From the NCBI GenBank assembly GCA_037720595.1, contig JBBJLW010000009.1:1-64000 (forward strand): a stretch of 64,000 bases of DNA. The letters run 5' to 3'. Under the pieces are notes generated by a model, which did not search any database, was not told the DNA's origin, and was given only the letters and a program-made list of their open reading frames with translations. A program made the translations under genes and the position numbers. Of the stretch, positions 16,077 through 27,410 are shown piece after piece. Every line of letters starts with the position of its first letter. Within the stretch, counting starts at the first letter, position 1. This DNA comes from Gaiellasilicea sp037720595 (lineage in GTDB: Bacteria > Actinomycetota > Thermoleophilia > Gaiellales > Gaiellaceae).

Positions 16077-17568
16077 TCAGGCGGCGAGCGAGCCGACCTT
16101 GGCGCGCAGGTAGGCGAGGTAGGGCTGCGGGTCGATCGCCGTCTCGCCGATCGCGCGGTCGAGCGTCTCGAGGGGGGTGAACTTGCGGCCGTGGCGGTAG
16201 ATCCGGTCGCGGAGCCAGGCGTAGAGCTCGCCGAATTCGCCCGCCTCGATCTGCGCATCGAGGTCCGGCAGGTCCCGCTCGACGTGCCGCCAGATCTGAA
16301 CCGAGATCGCGTTCCCGAGGGCGTAGGTGGGGAAGTAGCCGTACGCCGCGCGTGACCAGTGCACGTCCTGGAGAACGCCGTGCGCGTCGTCGGGCACGTC
16401 GACGGCGAGCAGGTCGGTCATTCCCGCGTTCCACGCCTCCGGCAGCTCCTCGAGCGGGAGCGAACCGTCGACGAGCCGCTGCTCGAGCTCGAAGCGCAGG
16501 ATGATGTGGAGCGAATAGGTGACCTCGTCCGCGTCGACGCGGATCAGACCGGGGCGCCACCCGATTGACGCCGCGATGAAAGGTCTCGAGATCGACCCCG
16601 GCGAGCACGGGGAACCGCCGCTGGAGCTCGGGAAGGAAGCAACGCCAGAAGGGGAGCGAACGGCCGACGAGGTTCTCCCACGTCCGGCTCTGCGACTCGC
16701 CGAGCCCGAGTGAGGGGCTGCCGGCGAGCGGCGTCCGCTCGAGCGCGGGATCGCTGCCCTGGTAGGTGAGGCCGTGTCCGCCCTCGTGCATCGCCGCCCA
16801 GATCGCGCGCAGGTTGTCCGGCCGATAGCGCGTCGTCATCCGGATGTCGGTGCGCGAGAACGAGGTCGCGAACGGATGCACCGTCGGATCGAGTCGCCAC
16901 GCCCCCTCTTCGAAGCCGAACCGCGTCAGCACCTCCTCGAGGAAGTCCTGCTGCGCCGCGACCGGATAGTCGCCGTCGAGGAAGGAGTCGTCTGCGGCCT
17001 CGCCGGCCTCGCGCACGATCGCCGTCAGCTCAGGGCGGAGCACGTCGAAGACCGCGCGTACCTCCGCCGTCTTCATCCCCGGCTCGTACTCGTCGAGGAA
17101 GGCGTCGTAGGGCGAGTCGCCCGCCTCCTGGCACTCGGCCCAGCGCAGCGCGACGCCGTGCACCCGCCGGAACGCCGGGAGGAAGATCGAAAAATCGGAG
17201 GCCGCCCGCGCCTGCAGCCACGCCGCCTGCGCCTTCGAGCCCTCGCGCAGCCAGGCGGCGGCGAGCTCGGCCGGGACGCGCCGCGCCTTGTCCCAGTCAC
17301 GACGCACGACTCGCAACAGGCTCGCGTCGTCGGAGTCGTACTCGAGCCGATCCGCCAGCGGCTCCGCGCGCTCGAGCAGCCGTCCGAGCTCGTCGTCGAC
17401 GAAGCGCTCGTGGACGATTCCGCCCAGCGTCGCGAGCGCCTCCGCGCGCGCCGGAGCGCCGAGCGGCGGCATCGTCGTCCGCTGATCCCAGTTGAGCACG
17501 CTCAGCGTCTTCTCGAGATCGTCGATCTCGGCCAGGCGCTGCTTCAGCTCGGTGAGAGCCTCGTTCAT
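16077..17568 (-). pseudogene. M32 carboxypeptidase, one-base frameshift
   Basis: Joined across one frameshift this encodes about 496 residues, the normal length of thermostable carboxypeptidase 1 (M32). The first 338 residues (from ATG 17568) include the zinc motif HEGGHGLTYQ and TDIRMTTRY. After GVNRVAP the frame shifts: reading resumes as GLIRVDADEVTYSL in another frame and continues through NAGMTDLLAVDVP to the end. The shift is at 16549-16554, where a run of four C on the coding strand has one base too many. The enzyme trims C-terminal residues from peptides in the cytoplasm. An assembly error is quite possible because no other damage is visible. Confidence 0.85.
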
Positions 17569-17600
17569 CGCCCCTCAACGTACCGTTAGGATCGCGGCCG

Positions 17601-18733
17601 ATGGGCGACGTCCTGATCATCGGCGACACGGTGCGCTCGCCCGAGTTGCGCCACGAGGTGCCGGTCGCGATCGGCGATCCGTTCTTCTACGCCGAGGTCG
17701 GCGGGCGGAGGCACGTCGTCGTCAGCGCGCTCGAGATCAGTCGGGTCGAGGAGCTCGGCGGCGAGCTCGAGAAGCACACGCTCGAGGAATTCGATTACGA
17801 GGCGCTGATCGCGGAGGGGCTTGGTGCGAACGAGCTCTGGCCGGCGCTCTGGGTCAAGGCCGCGCAAGCGCTCGGCCTGCGCGAGGCGGCCGTCCCGCTG
17901 ACCTTCCCGTTCGGGCACGCGGCGGCGCTCTGGAAAGCCGGGATCCAGCTCCGCGTCGACCAGGATCTCTTCGACGAGCGGCGGCGCGTCAAGAACGAGA
18001 CCGAGCTCGAGGGAATCCGCCGCGCCTCCCGCGCCGTGGCGGCCGGGATGGGACGGGCGGTCGAGCTGCTCCGCGCGGCCGACCGCTCGAGCGGCGCTCT
18101 CGTCATCGACGGGGAGCCGCTGACGTGCGAGCGGATCAAGTCCGAGCTCGGGCGAATCTTCGACGAGCACGGCGCGATCGGCGACGACGTGATCGTCTCG
18201 CATGGCGCCCAGACGGCCGTCGGGCACGATCCCGGCTCGGGCCAGATCGCCGCTGACGACATCGTCCTCTTCGACTTGTTTCCCCACGACCGCGAGACGG
18301 GTTGCTACACGGACTTCACGCGGACCGTCACCGTTGGCGTAGCGCCGGACGAGATCAAGCAGTTCCACCGGCTCGCGAAGGAAGCGCTCGATCGTGCGGT
18401 CGCGGCGGTCCGCCCCGGCGTCGACGGCAAGGACATCCACCGACTCGTGTGCGACTACTTCCACGAGAACGGCCAGAAGACGCAGCTCCACAAGGAGCCG
18501 GGCGAGGTGCTTCGTGACGGTTACTTCCACGGCACCGGGCACGGCGTCGGCCTCGAGGTGCACGAGCAGCCGGGGATCGGCCGCGTGGGCGGAGCGCTCG
18601 TCGCCGGCGACGTGATCGCGATCGAGCCGGGTCTCTACCGGCACGGCTTCGGCGGCGTCCGGCTCGAGGATCTGGTGCTCGTCACGGACGAAGGCGCCGA
18701 GGTGCTGACGAGCTTCCCGTACGACCTCGAGCT

Positions 18734-18737
<4 letters not shown>
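17601..18737 (+). CDS. M24 family metallopeptidase (Xaa-Pro aminopeptidase-like)
   Basis: 378 residues. The N-terminal creatinase-like domain is followed by a pita-bread fold with DIVLFDLFPHDRETGCYTDF (metal Asp pair), FHGTGHGVGLEVHE (metal His) and VIAIEPGLYRHGFGGVRLED (metal Glu pair). The five metal ligands of the M24B group are all in place. Members remove N-terminal residues before proline or act on dipeptides. The ATG at 17601 follows an AGGATCG spacer; the stop overlaps the GTG of the acetyl-CoA synthetase gene. Confidence 0.85.
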
Positions 18738-20682
<1,945 letters not shown>

Positions 20683-20683
<1 letters not shown>

Positions 20684-21851
20684 TGCGTACTGCAGCCGCT
20701 GTGGTCGCCGGTCTCGTGTTGGTGTGCGCAGCGGGAGCCGGGACGCAGGCACCGCGGCTCGTCGCGACGCCGAGCTCGGGACTGCTTGACGAGCCGCTGC
20801 GACTGACCATGACTGGAGCGAAGGCTCACGCGCGGGTGACGATCCGCGCGACGGCCGCGACGCCGGTGGCAGGCCGTGGCGGGCGAGCCGGATCATCGTT
20901 GCAGATCGGAACGGGCGAGCAGAGCTAGCGGGCGGTGGTTCGCTTCTGGCCGCGCTGACGCCGCTGCGCGGTACGACCACCTTCCTTTTTCCGAGCCGCG
21001 TTTCCTTCGAGGCTCGCAGCGGCGCCCGCGTCCTGGCCCGCACGTCGGTGACGCGACGGACAGCGGCGCCAGGACTCGCGACGCGCACGCTTACCGTTGC
21101 GGCCGACGGGCTTGCAGGGCGCTATTCGGCTCTTCCGGTCACGTCCGGCCCCGCGGTTCTCTATCTCGGCGGCAGCGAGGGTGGAGTCCCGTTCAAGGAG
21201 AAAGCGGAGCTGCTTGCGTCCCGCGGTCTTCCGACGCTTGCGCTCGCCTATTTCGGCGAGCCGGGATTGCCGCAGGAGCTCGCAAACGTTCCGCTCGAGT
21301 ACTTCGAGTCGGCACTTCGCTGGCTCGGCAGGCAGCCGGGCGTCGATCCGGCGCGGATCGCGATCGTCGGGATCTCGCGCGGCGGCGAGGCCGCGCTGCT
21401 CGTCGGCTCCACGTTTCCCGAGCTCGTCGCCGGTGTGGTCAGCTATGTCGGCAGCTCGGTCGTGAACCCGTCCACGAATCGGCGCGATCCCGCCTGGACG
21501 CACAACGGCAGGCCGGTTCAGGCTCCCGACTCCCCGGACCTCGGCAACCCGCGCCCTCTCAACGGGCTCGGCGTGATCAAGGTGGAGCTGATCCACGGAC
21601 CGGTTCTGCTCGTCTCCGGTATCTCGGATCTTCTCTGGCCGTCAGGCGGCTATGCGGCTGCGATCGTCGACCGGAGGAGGGCCGCCGGGCTGGAGACGAC
21701 TTCGCTCACGAGTCTCTCCGCTGGTCATGCTGTCGGGGTCGCCGTTCCGAACATGGCCGTACGCGCCCTCGGTGGCACGCGCAAGGCCGACGCCTCGCTC
21801 CGCGGCCGAGCCAGGCCTCGAGTGCTCGCACTCTTGCGCAGAGTCTCCTAA
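20683..21851 (+). pseudogene. BAAT-type acyl-CoA hydrolase/alpha-beta hydrolase, frameshifted
   Basis: ATG 20683 overlaps the acs stop (TGATG). A signal-like N-terminus (VVAGLVLVCAAGAGTQAPR) leads into a beta-sandwich domain LVATPSSGLLDEPLRLTM of the bile-acid-CoA amidase/thioesterase family. Near 20857-20863 the frame is lost; the homologous reading continues as GGRPWRASRIIVADRNGRAE in another frame. The alpha/beta-hydrolase part follows: VLYLGGSEGG, IAIVGISRGGEAALL (nucleophile elbow, Ser) and VLLVSGISDLLWPS (Asp), with His in AGHAVG. One base gained or two lost would explain it. Confidence 0.75.
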
Positions 21852-21867
21852 CGAGGCGTGCGCTTGC

Positions 21868-22626
21868 CTATGCGAGGCCGCGGGCGGCCCAGGCAACCGC
21901 GCTCAGCGTGAACGGCGCTTCGGGCAGCACCTCTCGACAGTGCTCGCGGAGCGCTGATCGCTCGGTCTCGTCGAGACCTTTGGCATACGCCCCGGCCGGA
22001 CCGACCCCGAGCGTGAACGGCTCCCACCAGTCGTCGAAGCTCGCGTATTCGACGGCGGCATCGAGCGTCGTCTCCTCGATCTCTCGCAGGCCCGCGGTCT
22101 CGAGCAACTCAACGAGCTGACCCGCCCGTGCACCTGCCAGTCCGGACTCGTCCGCGACAGTCGCGTCGAGGTCGCGTACCGCCTGCCAGAACGGCGAGAT
22201 CGGGGCCCGTCCACCGGCGAGATCCCAGACCGCTGCGGCCACGACGCCGTTCGCCTGCGTGACGCGAGCCATCTCCACGAGCCCGACCACCGGATCGCGC
22301 ATGAAGTGCACGACGAGCAGCGCGAAGGTGGCGTCGAACGCCCCGTCGGGAAAGGGGAGATCCTCCGCGGCGCAGAGCCGGACGTCGACACCAGGATGCC
22401 GCGCGCGGGCAGCGGCAACGAATGGCTCCGACGGGTCGACGGCCGCCACCGAATCGGGCCCGAGCCGTCGGACGAGCTCGGACGTCAATGAACCTGGCCC
22501 GCAGCCGACGTCTAGCGCTGTCTGTCCTGCTTGCACGCCCCCGAAGTCGGCGAGCCCCGGTGCCAGCTGTGTCGAGAACCGCCCCATGAAGCGGTCGTAG
22601 GCCTCGGCGGCGACAGCAAAGCTCAC
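21868..22626 (-). CDS. Class I SAM-dependent methyltransferase
   Basis: 252 residues. AYDRFMGRFSTQLAPGLADF and ALDVGCGPGSLTSELVRRLG (SAM motif I), VDPSEPFVAAAR (motif II acidic) and AAEDLPFPDGAFDATFALLV (motif IV) define a Methyltransf_11 protein. Substrate unknown. It converges with the BAAT-like gene after 16 bases and diverges from the serine hydrolase gene 36 bases away, so the two likely share a promoter region. Confidence 0.85.
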   Translation of the reverse strand: MSFAVAAEAYDRFMGRFSTQLAPGLADFGGVQAGQTALDVGCGPGSLTSELVRRLGPDSVAAVDPSEPFVAAARARHPGVDVRLCAAEDLPFPDGAFDATFALLVVHFMRDPVVGLVEMARVTQANGVVAAAVWDLAGGRAPISPFWQAVRDLDATVADESGLAGARAGQLVELLETAGLREIEETTLDAAVEYASFDDWWEPFTLGVGPAGAYAKGLDETERSALREHCREVLPEAPFTLSAVAWAARGLA

Positions 22627-22662
22627 GCTCCGATCCTAAGTCGGAGTCGGCATCCTGTGCTC

Positions 22663-23760
22663 GTGCATCGCGTCGTTCTCCCCGTCATTGCCGCGCTCTT
22701 GGCCGTCGCTCCGGCTGCGGCGGCCGGGGACGCCGAGTTGTTGCGGGCGCGCGATCGCTATCTCCCTCCTGCGCGTGTCGCCTACGCCGCGACACCAGAT
22801 GGGGCGCAGGCGCGCTACGACGCGGGGCGGAACCTCGTCGAGGTGGTGCTGGCTGCCGGCAACGTCAGCGGCGGCTTGCGACCGCTCCGCGCCGAGCTGC
22901 TCCGGCAGGGGCGGACCGCGGTCGCCCGTGCGGAGGCGCTCGATCGGCCTGACGGCTCGATCGGCACCGGCCGGTACGCCCAACTCGTTCCTGCCTCCGC
23001 CCACGCCGGTCCGCGCGTCCCCGACGCCACGCTCGACGGCCGGCTTGCCGCGGTCGCGAACAGGTTCGACGGCTGGGCCGCCGTCTGGGTGCACGACCTG
23101 CGCAGCGGCCGCTTCGCGGGCTGGAACGAGGATCTCCGCTTTCCGGCCGCGTCGACGGTCAAGCTCGGGGCGCTCGCGGCTGCGCTGCGGACCTCGAGGA
23201 TCCCCGAGGCCGGGCGCTGGTGGTACGACGCGCGCCAGATCGGCGCCTGGTCGTCGAATCTCGCCGCGAACCGGATCCTGGCCGGACTCGGCTACGGCGC
23301 CCTGAACGACGGGCTTCGGCGGCTCGGGATGACCTCGAGCACCTATCCCGGCCCGTATCGCGCAACCACCGCCGTCGGGTCGCCGCCGCCTGGCTCCCAC
23401 ACTCGCGTCACGACGGCCCGTGACCTCGGCCGCGCCCTCTACCGCCTCAACGCCGGCGCCCACGGCGACGGCCGCGCGCTCGGTCTCCTCGGGCTCTCGC
23501 GCCGCCAGGCCCAGGCCGGCGTCCGCATCCTGCTCTCGGCCCAGCGCGCGAGCGACAACCTCGGCCTGCTGCGCCCGTGGCTCGGGAGCACGCCGGTCGC
23601 CGAGAAGAACGGCTGGCTCACCGACACGCGGCTCACCGCCGCGATCGTCTATGGCAATCGTGGCCCCGTGATTGTCGTCGTCGCCGTCTACCGGCCGGGA
23701 CTGGAGGCCCCCGAGGCACGAAGGCTCGGCCGCGACGTTCTCCGGGCTGCCGGCCTGTGA
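22663..23760 (+). CDS. Secreted class A beta-lactamase-like serine hydrolase
   Basis: 365 residues from GTG 22663 (a second GTG at 22657 is possible). A signal peptide (VVLPVIAALLAVAPAAAAG) is followed by an unassigned region of about 100 residues. The penicillin-binding/beta-lactamase fold then shows S-x-x-K as FPAASTVKLGAL (Ser164, Lys167), S-x-N in WSSNLAANRILAGL, and a KTG equivalent EKNGWLTD. It may be a D-alanyl-D-alanine-type hydrolase or a beta-lactamase; the replacement of KTG by KNG makes classical lactamase activity uncertain. Its stop overlaps the next start (GTGA). Confidence 0.8.
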   Translation: MHRVVLPVIAALLAVAPAAAAGDAELLRARDRYLPPARVAYAATPDGAQARYDAGRNLVEVVLAAGNVSGGLRPLRAELLRQGRTAVARAEALDRPDGSIGTGRYAQLVPASAHAGPRVPDATLDGRLAAVANRFDGWAAVWVHDLRSGRFAGWNEDLRFPAASTVKLGALAAALRTSRIPEAGRWWYDARQIGAWSSNLAANRILAGLGYGALNDGLRRLGMTSSTYPGPYRATTAVGSPPPGSHTRVTTARDLGRALYRLNAGAHGDGRALGLLGLSRRQAQAGVRILLSAQRASDNLGLLRPWLGSTPVAEKNGWLTDTRLTAAIVYGNRGPVIVVVAVYRPGLEAPEARRLGRDVLRAAGL

Positions 23761-24197
23761 CCGACCACCGGCAACTCGGCGTCGACCTCTTCAACCATGT
23801 CTGGACGCTGCTCGAGCAAGCCGAGCGCACGGCGGACGAGGACGACACCATGCTCCACGCCGCGCACGCCTCGCGCCACCACTGGGGTCACGTCGGCGAG
23901 CCGCGCCACCTCGCTCGGGGTGAGTGGCAGATCTCGCGCGTCTACGCCGTGCTCGACCGCGGTGAGCCGGCGCTCCACCACGCGCGGCGCTGCCTGGGGA
24001 TCCTCGAACGGAGCGGCGACGGGGAGGAGTGGGACGTACCGTTTGCACACGAGGCGGTCGCCCGAGCGGCGCTCGTCGCAGGCGAGCGGGAGACGGCGGA
24101 GTACCACCTTTCCCAGGCGCGGCAACTCGGCGCGCAGATCGAGGACGCCGACGATCGCGAGCATCTCGAGGCAGCGCTGGCCGAGCTGACCCAGTAA
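23757..24197 (+). CDS. Small TPR-like hypothetical protein
   Basis: 146 residues starting at GTG within a GTGA overlap with the hydrolase gene. The protein is all-helical by sequence, with two TPR-like helical hairpins: RGEWQISRVYAVLDRGEPAL then HARRCLGILERSG and AHEAVARAALVAGERETAEY. Many His residues are present (HAAHASRHHWGHVGEP), but no known catalytic motif. The tight coupling suggests a shared operon with the serine hydrolase. I do not recognise a named family. Confidence 0.6.
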   Translation: MTDHRQLGVDLFNHVWTLLEQAERTADEDDTMLHAAHASRHHWGHVGEPRHLARGEWQISRVYAVLDRGEPALHHARRCLGILERSGDGEEWDVPFAHEAVARAALVAGERETAEYHLSQARQLGAQIEDADDREHLEAALAELTQ

Positions 24198-24204
24198 CTG
24201 TCTG

Positions 24205-24852
24205 TTACGTGATCCCGATCCAGATCGCGGGGTTCGCATCCGGCCGCAGCCAGCGCAACACACCGGCGAGCTGATCGCGCCGGAGGCTGACACAGCCGAT
24301 AGTGGGGCCCCCGGTTTGCGCGTGAAGGAAGATCCCCGAGCCGCGGCCCGGCACGACCGGGCGCATGTTGTACCCGATCACGGCGAGGAACGGATACGGC
24401 CTCGGCTGCTGCCACATCCCCTCGCTCCCGCCCGCGAACGGAGGCCTCATGCTGCACGCGGCGTGCTGGAAGGAGTTGTAGGTCGCCGACTGCGGATCCT
24501 CGTCCCACCAGTCGCCGCAGCGCAGGCGCCGGTAGGCGAAGCGGACCCCGGGATTCGCTGCATTCCCGTACATCGTCCGCCCGATCGGGAAGGTGCCGGT
24601 CGGCGTCGTTCCGTCGCCCTCGCGCCGGTTCGACGAGAGACCGTTCTTCCCCAGCCGGGCGACATAGGGCCCGCCGGCCGCAATCCAGCAGCCGTCGACG
24701 CGGCGCCAGGTGCGGAGCGACGCGTAGGTCGTCCGGGCGACTTTCGCCTCGACAGTGACGAGCTGGCGCGCGCTCGTCCGCGCGCCCACGTCGTTCGCGA
24801 CGCTCGCCGGGCAGGCGGCCATTGCGACGGCTGTGGCGAGGGTCGCGAGCAC
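24205..24852 (-). CDS. L,D-transpeptidase (YkuD)
   Basis: 215 residues from GTG 24850-24852; the first 22 form a signal peptide (AMAACPASVAND). The YkuD catalytic segment is FLHAQTGGPTIGCVSLRRDQ with His177 and Cys187. GTTPTGTFPIGRTMYGN is the common N-terminal strand of the domain. A Cys pair (RCGDWW and AACSMRPP) is an insertion often seen in secreted actinobacterial members. It should cross-link peptidoglycan or attach proteins to it outside the membrane. It is divergent from the M15 peptidase gene (22 bases), another cell-wall enzyme. Confidence 0.87.
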   Translation of the reverse strand: MLATLATAVAMAACPASVANDVGARTSARQLVTVEAKVARTTYASLRTWRRVDGCWIAAGGPYVARLGKNGLSSNRREGDGTTPTGTFPIGRTMYGNAANPGVRFAYRRLRCGDWWDEDPQSATYNSFQHAACSMRPPFAGGSEGMWQQPRPYPFLAVIGYNMRPVVPGRGSGIFLHAQTGGPTIGCVSLRRDQLAGVLRWLRPDANPAIWIGIT

Positions 24853-24874
24853 GGATCCAGAGTACGCTGAGGCG

Positions 24875-25492
24875 ATGCGGATCGCTGTCCTGCTGGCGCT
24901 TGCGGCGGTGCTTGCTGCCGGTGCCTCGGCCACGGCTGCCCCGCCCGTCGGCTCGATCTTGCCTGTGACGGCAGCCGATCTCCGCCATTCCTACCGCGCG
25001 GGTTGCCCCGTCGGGCCGGCGCAGCTGCGCACCGTCCGCGTTTCCTACCGGGACTTCGACGGACGCGCGCAGGTGGGGCGGATCGTCGTCGCGAGCCGCG
25101 TTGCGCCCGACGTGCTCGCCGTCTTTCGGATCCTCTGGAGCGAGCGCTTCCCGATCCGCCGCCTGCAGCCCGTCTCCGCCTACCGCGGCAGCGACGACGC
25201 CTCGATGGCTGCCGACAACACCTCTGCGTTCAACTGCCGCTTCGTCGGCGGCACCTCACGCTGGTCGCTGCACGCCTACGGCGAGGCGATCGACGTCAAC
25301 CCGGTCGAGAATCCGTACGTCCGGGGCTCGAGGGTCTCGCCACCCGCCGGTCGCGCGTACGTCGATCGCAGCCGCCACCAGAAGGGGATGGCGCTTCGGA
25401 ACGGCCCGCTCGTCCGCGCTTTCGCATCGGTCGGGTGGCGCTGGGGCGCCTCCTTCGGCGACTACCAGCACTTCTCGACGACGGGTCGCTAG
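24875..25492 (+). CDS. Secreted M15 (VanY-like) peptidase
   Basis: 205 residues. A signal peptide (AVLLALAAVLAAGASATA) precedes an M15-type peptidoglycan peptidase domain with SRWSLHAYGEAIDVNPVEN (zinc His and Asp) and FGDYQHFS (second His). YRGSDDASMAADNTSAFNCR is the usual N-terminal zinc/substrate loop. It should cleave D-Ala-D-Ala or related wall peptides. The TAG stop shares a CTAG with the convergent MBL gene. Confidence 0.82.
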   Translation: MRIAVLLALAAVLAAGASATAAPPVGSILPVTAADLRHSYRAGCPVGPAQLRTVRVSYRDFDGRAQVGRIVVASRVAPDVLAVFRILWSERFPIRRLQPVSAYRGSDDASMAADNTSAFNCRFVGGTSRWSLHAYGEAIDVNPVENPYVRGSRVSPPAGRAYVDRSRHQKGMALRNGPLVRAFASVGWRWGASFGDYQHFSTTGR

Positions 25493-26117
25493 CCGGCCCA
25501 GGGCTCGAGCTCGAGCGCCTGTTCGTACGCAGTCCGATCGTGCACACCGGCTCACCGTGAGAGACGATTACATGCTCGAACGGAAGCTCGAGCAGCTTGC
25601 GCAATGCCGGCAGCGCCCGTTCCTCGTACCACGGGGTCGACCAGATCCGGAGCTCGCCGTCCTGTGCGGTCAGCGCGTCGGCGAAGACAAGGGCGCGCTG
25701 CTCGGGCAGCCAGACCGGCGTCTCGTTGCGACCGCGGCCGTCGTAGAGGGCGACGGGGCCGCCCGGCAGCTCGGTTCCCGGCTCGATCCCCTCGAGCTCC
25801 GTCTCCGGGATGTTCTCCCGCCAGAAGAGGTACGGCCCGTAGGCGCGCGCGCCGTAGCGCCGGACGAACAGGTCGACGTCGCGGACGTGATCCGGCTTCA
25901 GAATGACGACGGCCGTCGGAGGCGACTCGTCGAGCCGAGCCCAGATCTCATTTGCATCGTCCGGAGGCGCGAGCGGATCGAGGAGGACGACCTCTCCGCC
26001 GGACGCGGCACAGGTCGAGGTGACGGGCGGCGGCCAGCCGACGTGAGGCGCCCAGTCGGGGTGGTCGAGCCGCCAGATCCAGAGACCGGGAGCGACGTCT
26101 CGAACCTCGGGAGCCAC
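25489..26117 (-). pseudogene. MBL-like hydrolase, frameshift near the C-terminus
   Basis: From GTG 26117 the protein runs VAPEVRDVAPGLWIWRLDHP, GEVVLLDPLAPPDDA, AVVILKPDHVRDVDLFVRRY, ADALTAQDGELRIWSTPW and VIVSHGEPV. Reading then needs a two-base removal at 25542-25547 (GTGTG where GTG fits) to continue HDRTAYEQALELEPWAG and stop at 25489. Without it the frame runs on in Arg/Ser-rich sequence antisense to the M15 gene. The fold is metallo-beta-lactamase-like but the HxHxDH is replaced by KPDHVRD, so hydrolytic activity is doubtful. It is 5 bases downstream of the M16 gene. Confidence 0.7.
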
Positions 26118-26122
26118 GCCGT

Positions 26123-27385
26123 CTAGCGGACGAGCTTCTCGAACCGCTCGGCGTCGTCGAACGGGCCGATCACGGCGAGGTGGAAGCCGGAGTCGAGAAT
26201 CTCCTGGGCGACGCGCTGGACGTCCTCCGCCGTCACGGCGTCGAGCGCGTCGAGCACCGCCTGCGGCTCGTCCGCCCGCCCTTCGAGCACCTCGCGCCGG
26301 AGCCCGAACATGATCGTCCCGTGCGGGCTCTCGAGCTGGAGTACGAAGCGGCCCTTGGAGAAGTTGCGGGCCTTCTCGAGCTCGTCGGCGGGCACCGGGT
26401 CGGTCGCGAGCAGCCGGAACTGCTCGACGATCGTCGTCACGGCGTCGTCGATCCGGTTGATGTCGACCCCGGATTGTGCGTACAGCGAACCCGTGTCCGT
26501 GTAGGCGTGGTTCATGCCGAAGACGTAGTAGGCGAGCCCCCGCCGCTCGCGCACCTCGGTGAAGAGGCGCGAGGACATGCCGCCGCCGAGCACCGTCGAG
26601 AGGAGCTGAAGGACGTAGCGATCGGGATCGGTGAGCGGGCGGCTGCGGACGCCGAGAACGAGGTGCGCCTGGTCGGACTCCTTCGTGTGGACGCGAACGC
26701 GAGAGCCGTTCCCCGATTGCGCATACGGCGCGGGCGAGCCGGTCTCGCGCGGTTCCAGGCTGCCGAGCAGCTCCTCGAGCTTCGCTTCGAGCCCGTCCCC
26801 GATTCGGCCGCCGACCCCGACGACCATCCGGTCTGGCCGATACCAGGTGTCCACGTAGTCGAGGAACGTCTGGCGCGTCGCCTGGCGCACCGTCTCCTTG
26901 CGGCCGATGATGTCCCAGCCGAGCGGCTGGTCGCCGTAAAGGAGCGAGTCGTAGACGCCGCCGATGAAGTCGCGCGGCGTGTCGAAGTACATGTTCATCT
27001 CCTCGACGATCACGCCCTTCTCGCGCTCGATCTCCTCCGGCTCGAACTTCGAGTGGCGCAGCATGTCGGCGAGCACGTCGAGGGCGATGTCGCGGGTCTC
27101 GGCGCCGCAGCGCACGTAGTAGCCCGTGTACTCCTTGCCGGTGAACGCGTTGAACTCGCCGCCGATCGCGTCGATCTCGCCCGCGATGTCGCGCGCGGTC
27201 GGGCGCTCCGGGGTGCCCTTGAAGAACATGTGCTCGGCGAAATGGGCAATTCCGTTCGTCTCGGGCGTCTCGTAGCGCGAGCCGGCGGCCAGCATCACGA
27301 AGCACGAGACCGACTGAGCCTGGGGCATCGGCGCGGTGAGCACGCGCAGGCCGTTGGACAGCGAATGTCTCTCGAAGACTCCCAT
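26123..27385 (-). CDS. M16 family zinc protease
   Basis: 420 residues from ATG 27385. The inverted zinc motif HFAEHMFFKGT (His48, Glu51, His52) and distal EKGVIVEEMNMY match the M16B processing-peptidase family; Ala replaces the common Leu in HxxEH. The second half (VLGVRSRPLTDPDRYVLQLL, GGGMSSRLFTEVRERRGLAY) is the inactive partner domain. Bacterial members degrade peptides in the cytoplasm. It is divergent from the SIS-domain gene (25 bases) and followed by the MBL gene after 5 bases. Confidence 0.9.
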   Translation of the reverse strand: MGVFERHSLSNGLRVLTAPMPQAQSVSCFVMLAAGSRYETPETNGIAHFAEHMFFKGTPERPTARDIAGEIDAIGGEFNAFTGKEYTGYYVRCGAETRDIALDVLADMLRHSKFEPEEIEREKGVIVEEMNMYFDTPRDFIGGVYDSLLYGDQPLGWDIIGRKETVRQATRQTFLDYVDTWYRPDRMVVGVGGRIGDGLEAKLEELLGSLEPRETGSPAPYAQSGNGSRVRVHTKESDQAHLVLGVRSRPLTDPDRYVLQLLSTVLGGGMSSRLFTEVRERRGLAYYVFGMNHAYTDTGSLYAQSGVDINRIDDAVTTIVEQFRLLATDPVPADELEKARNFSKGRFVLQLESPHGTIMFGLRREVLEGRADEPQAVLDALDAVTAEDVQRVAQEILDSGFHLAVIGPFDDAERFEKLVR

Positions 27386-27410
27386 CACCGGCCATGCTAT
27401 AGAGGCGTCC

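Noticed and set aside
25296..25488. Extended C-terminus of the MBL-like protein
   Set aside because: It is Arg/Ser-rich, antisense to the M15 gene, and a two-base shift gives a normal ending at 25489.
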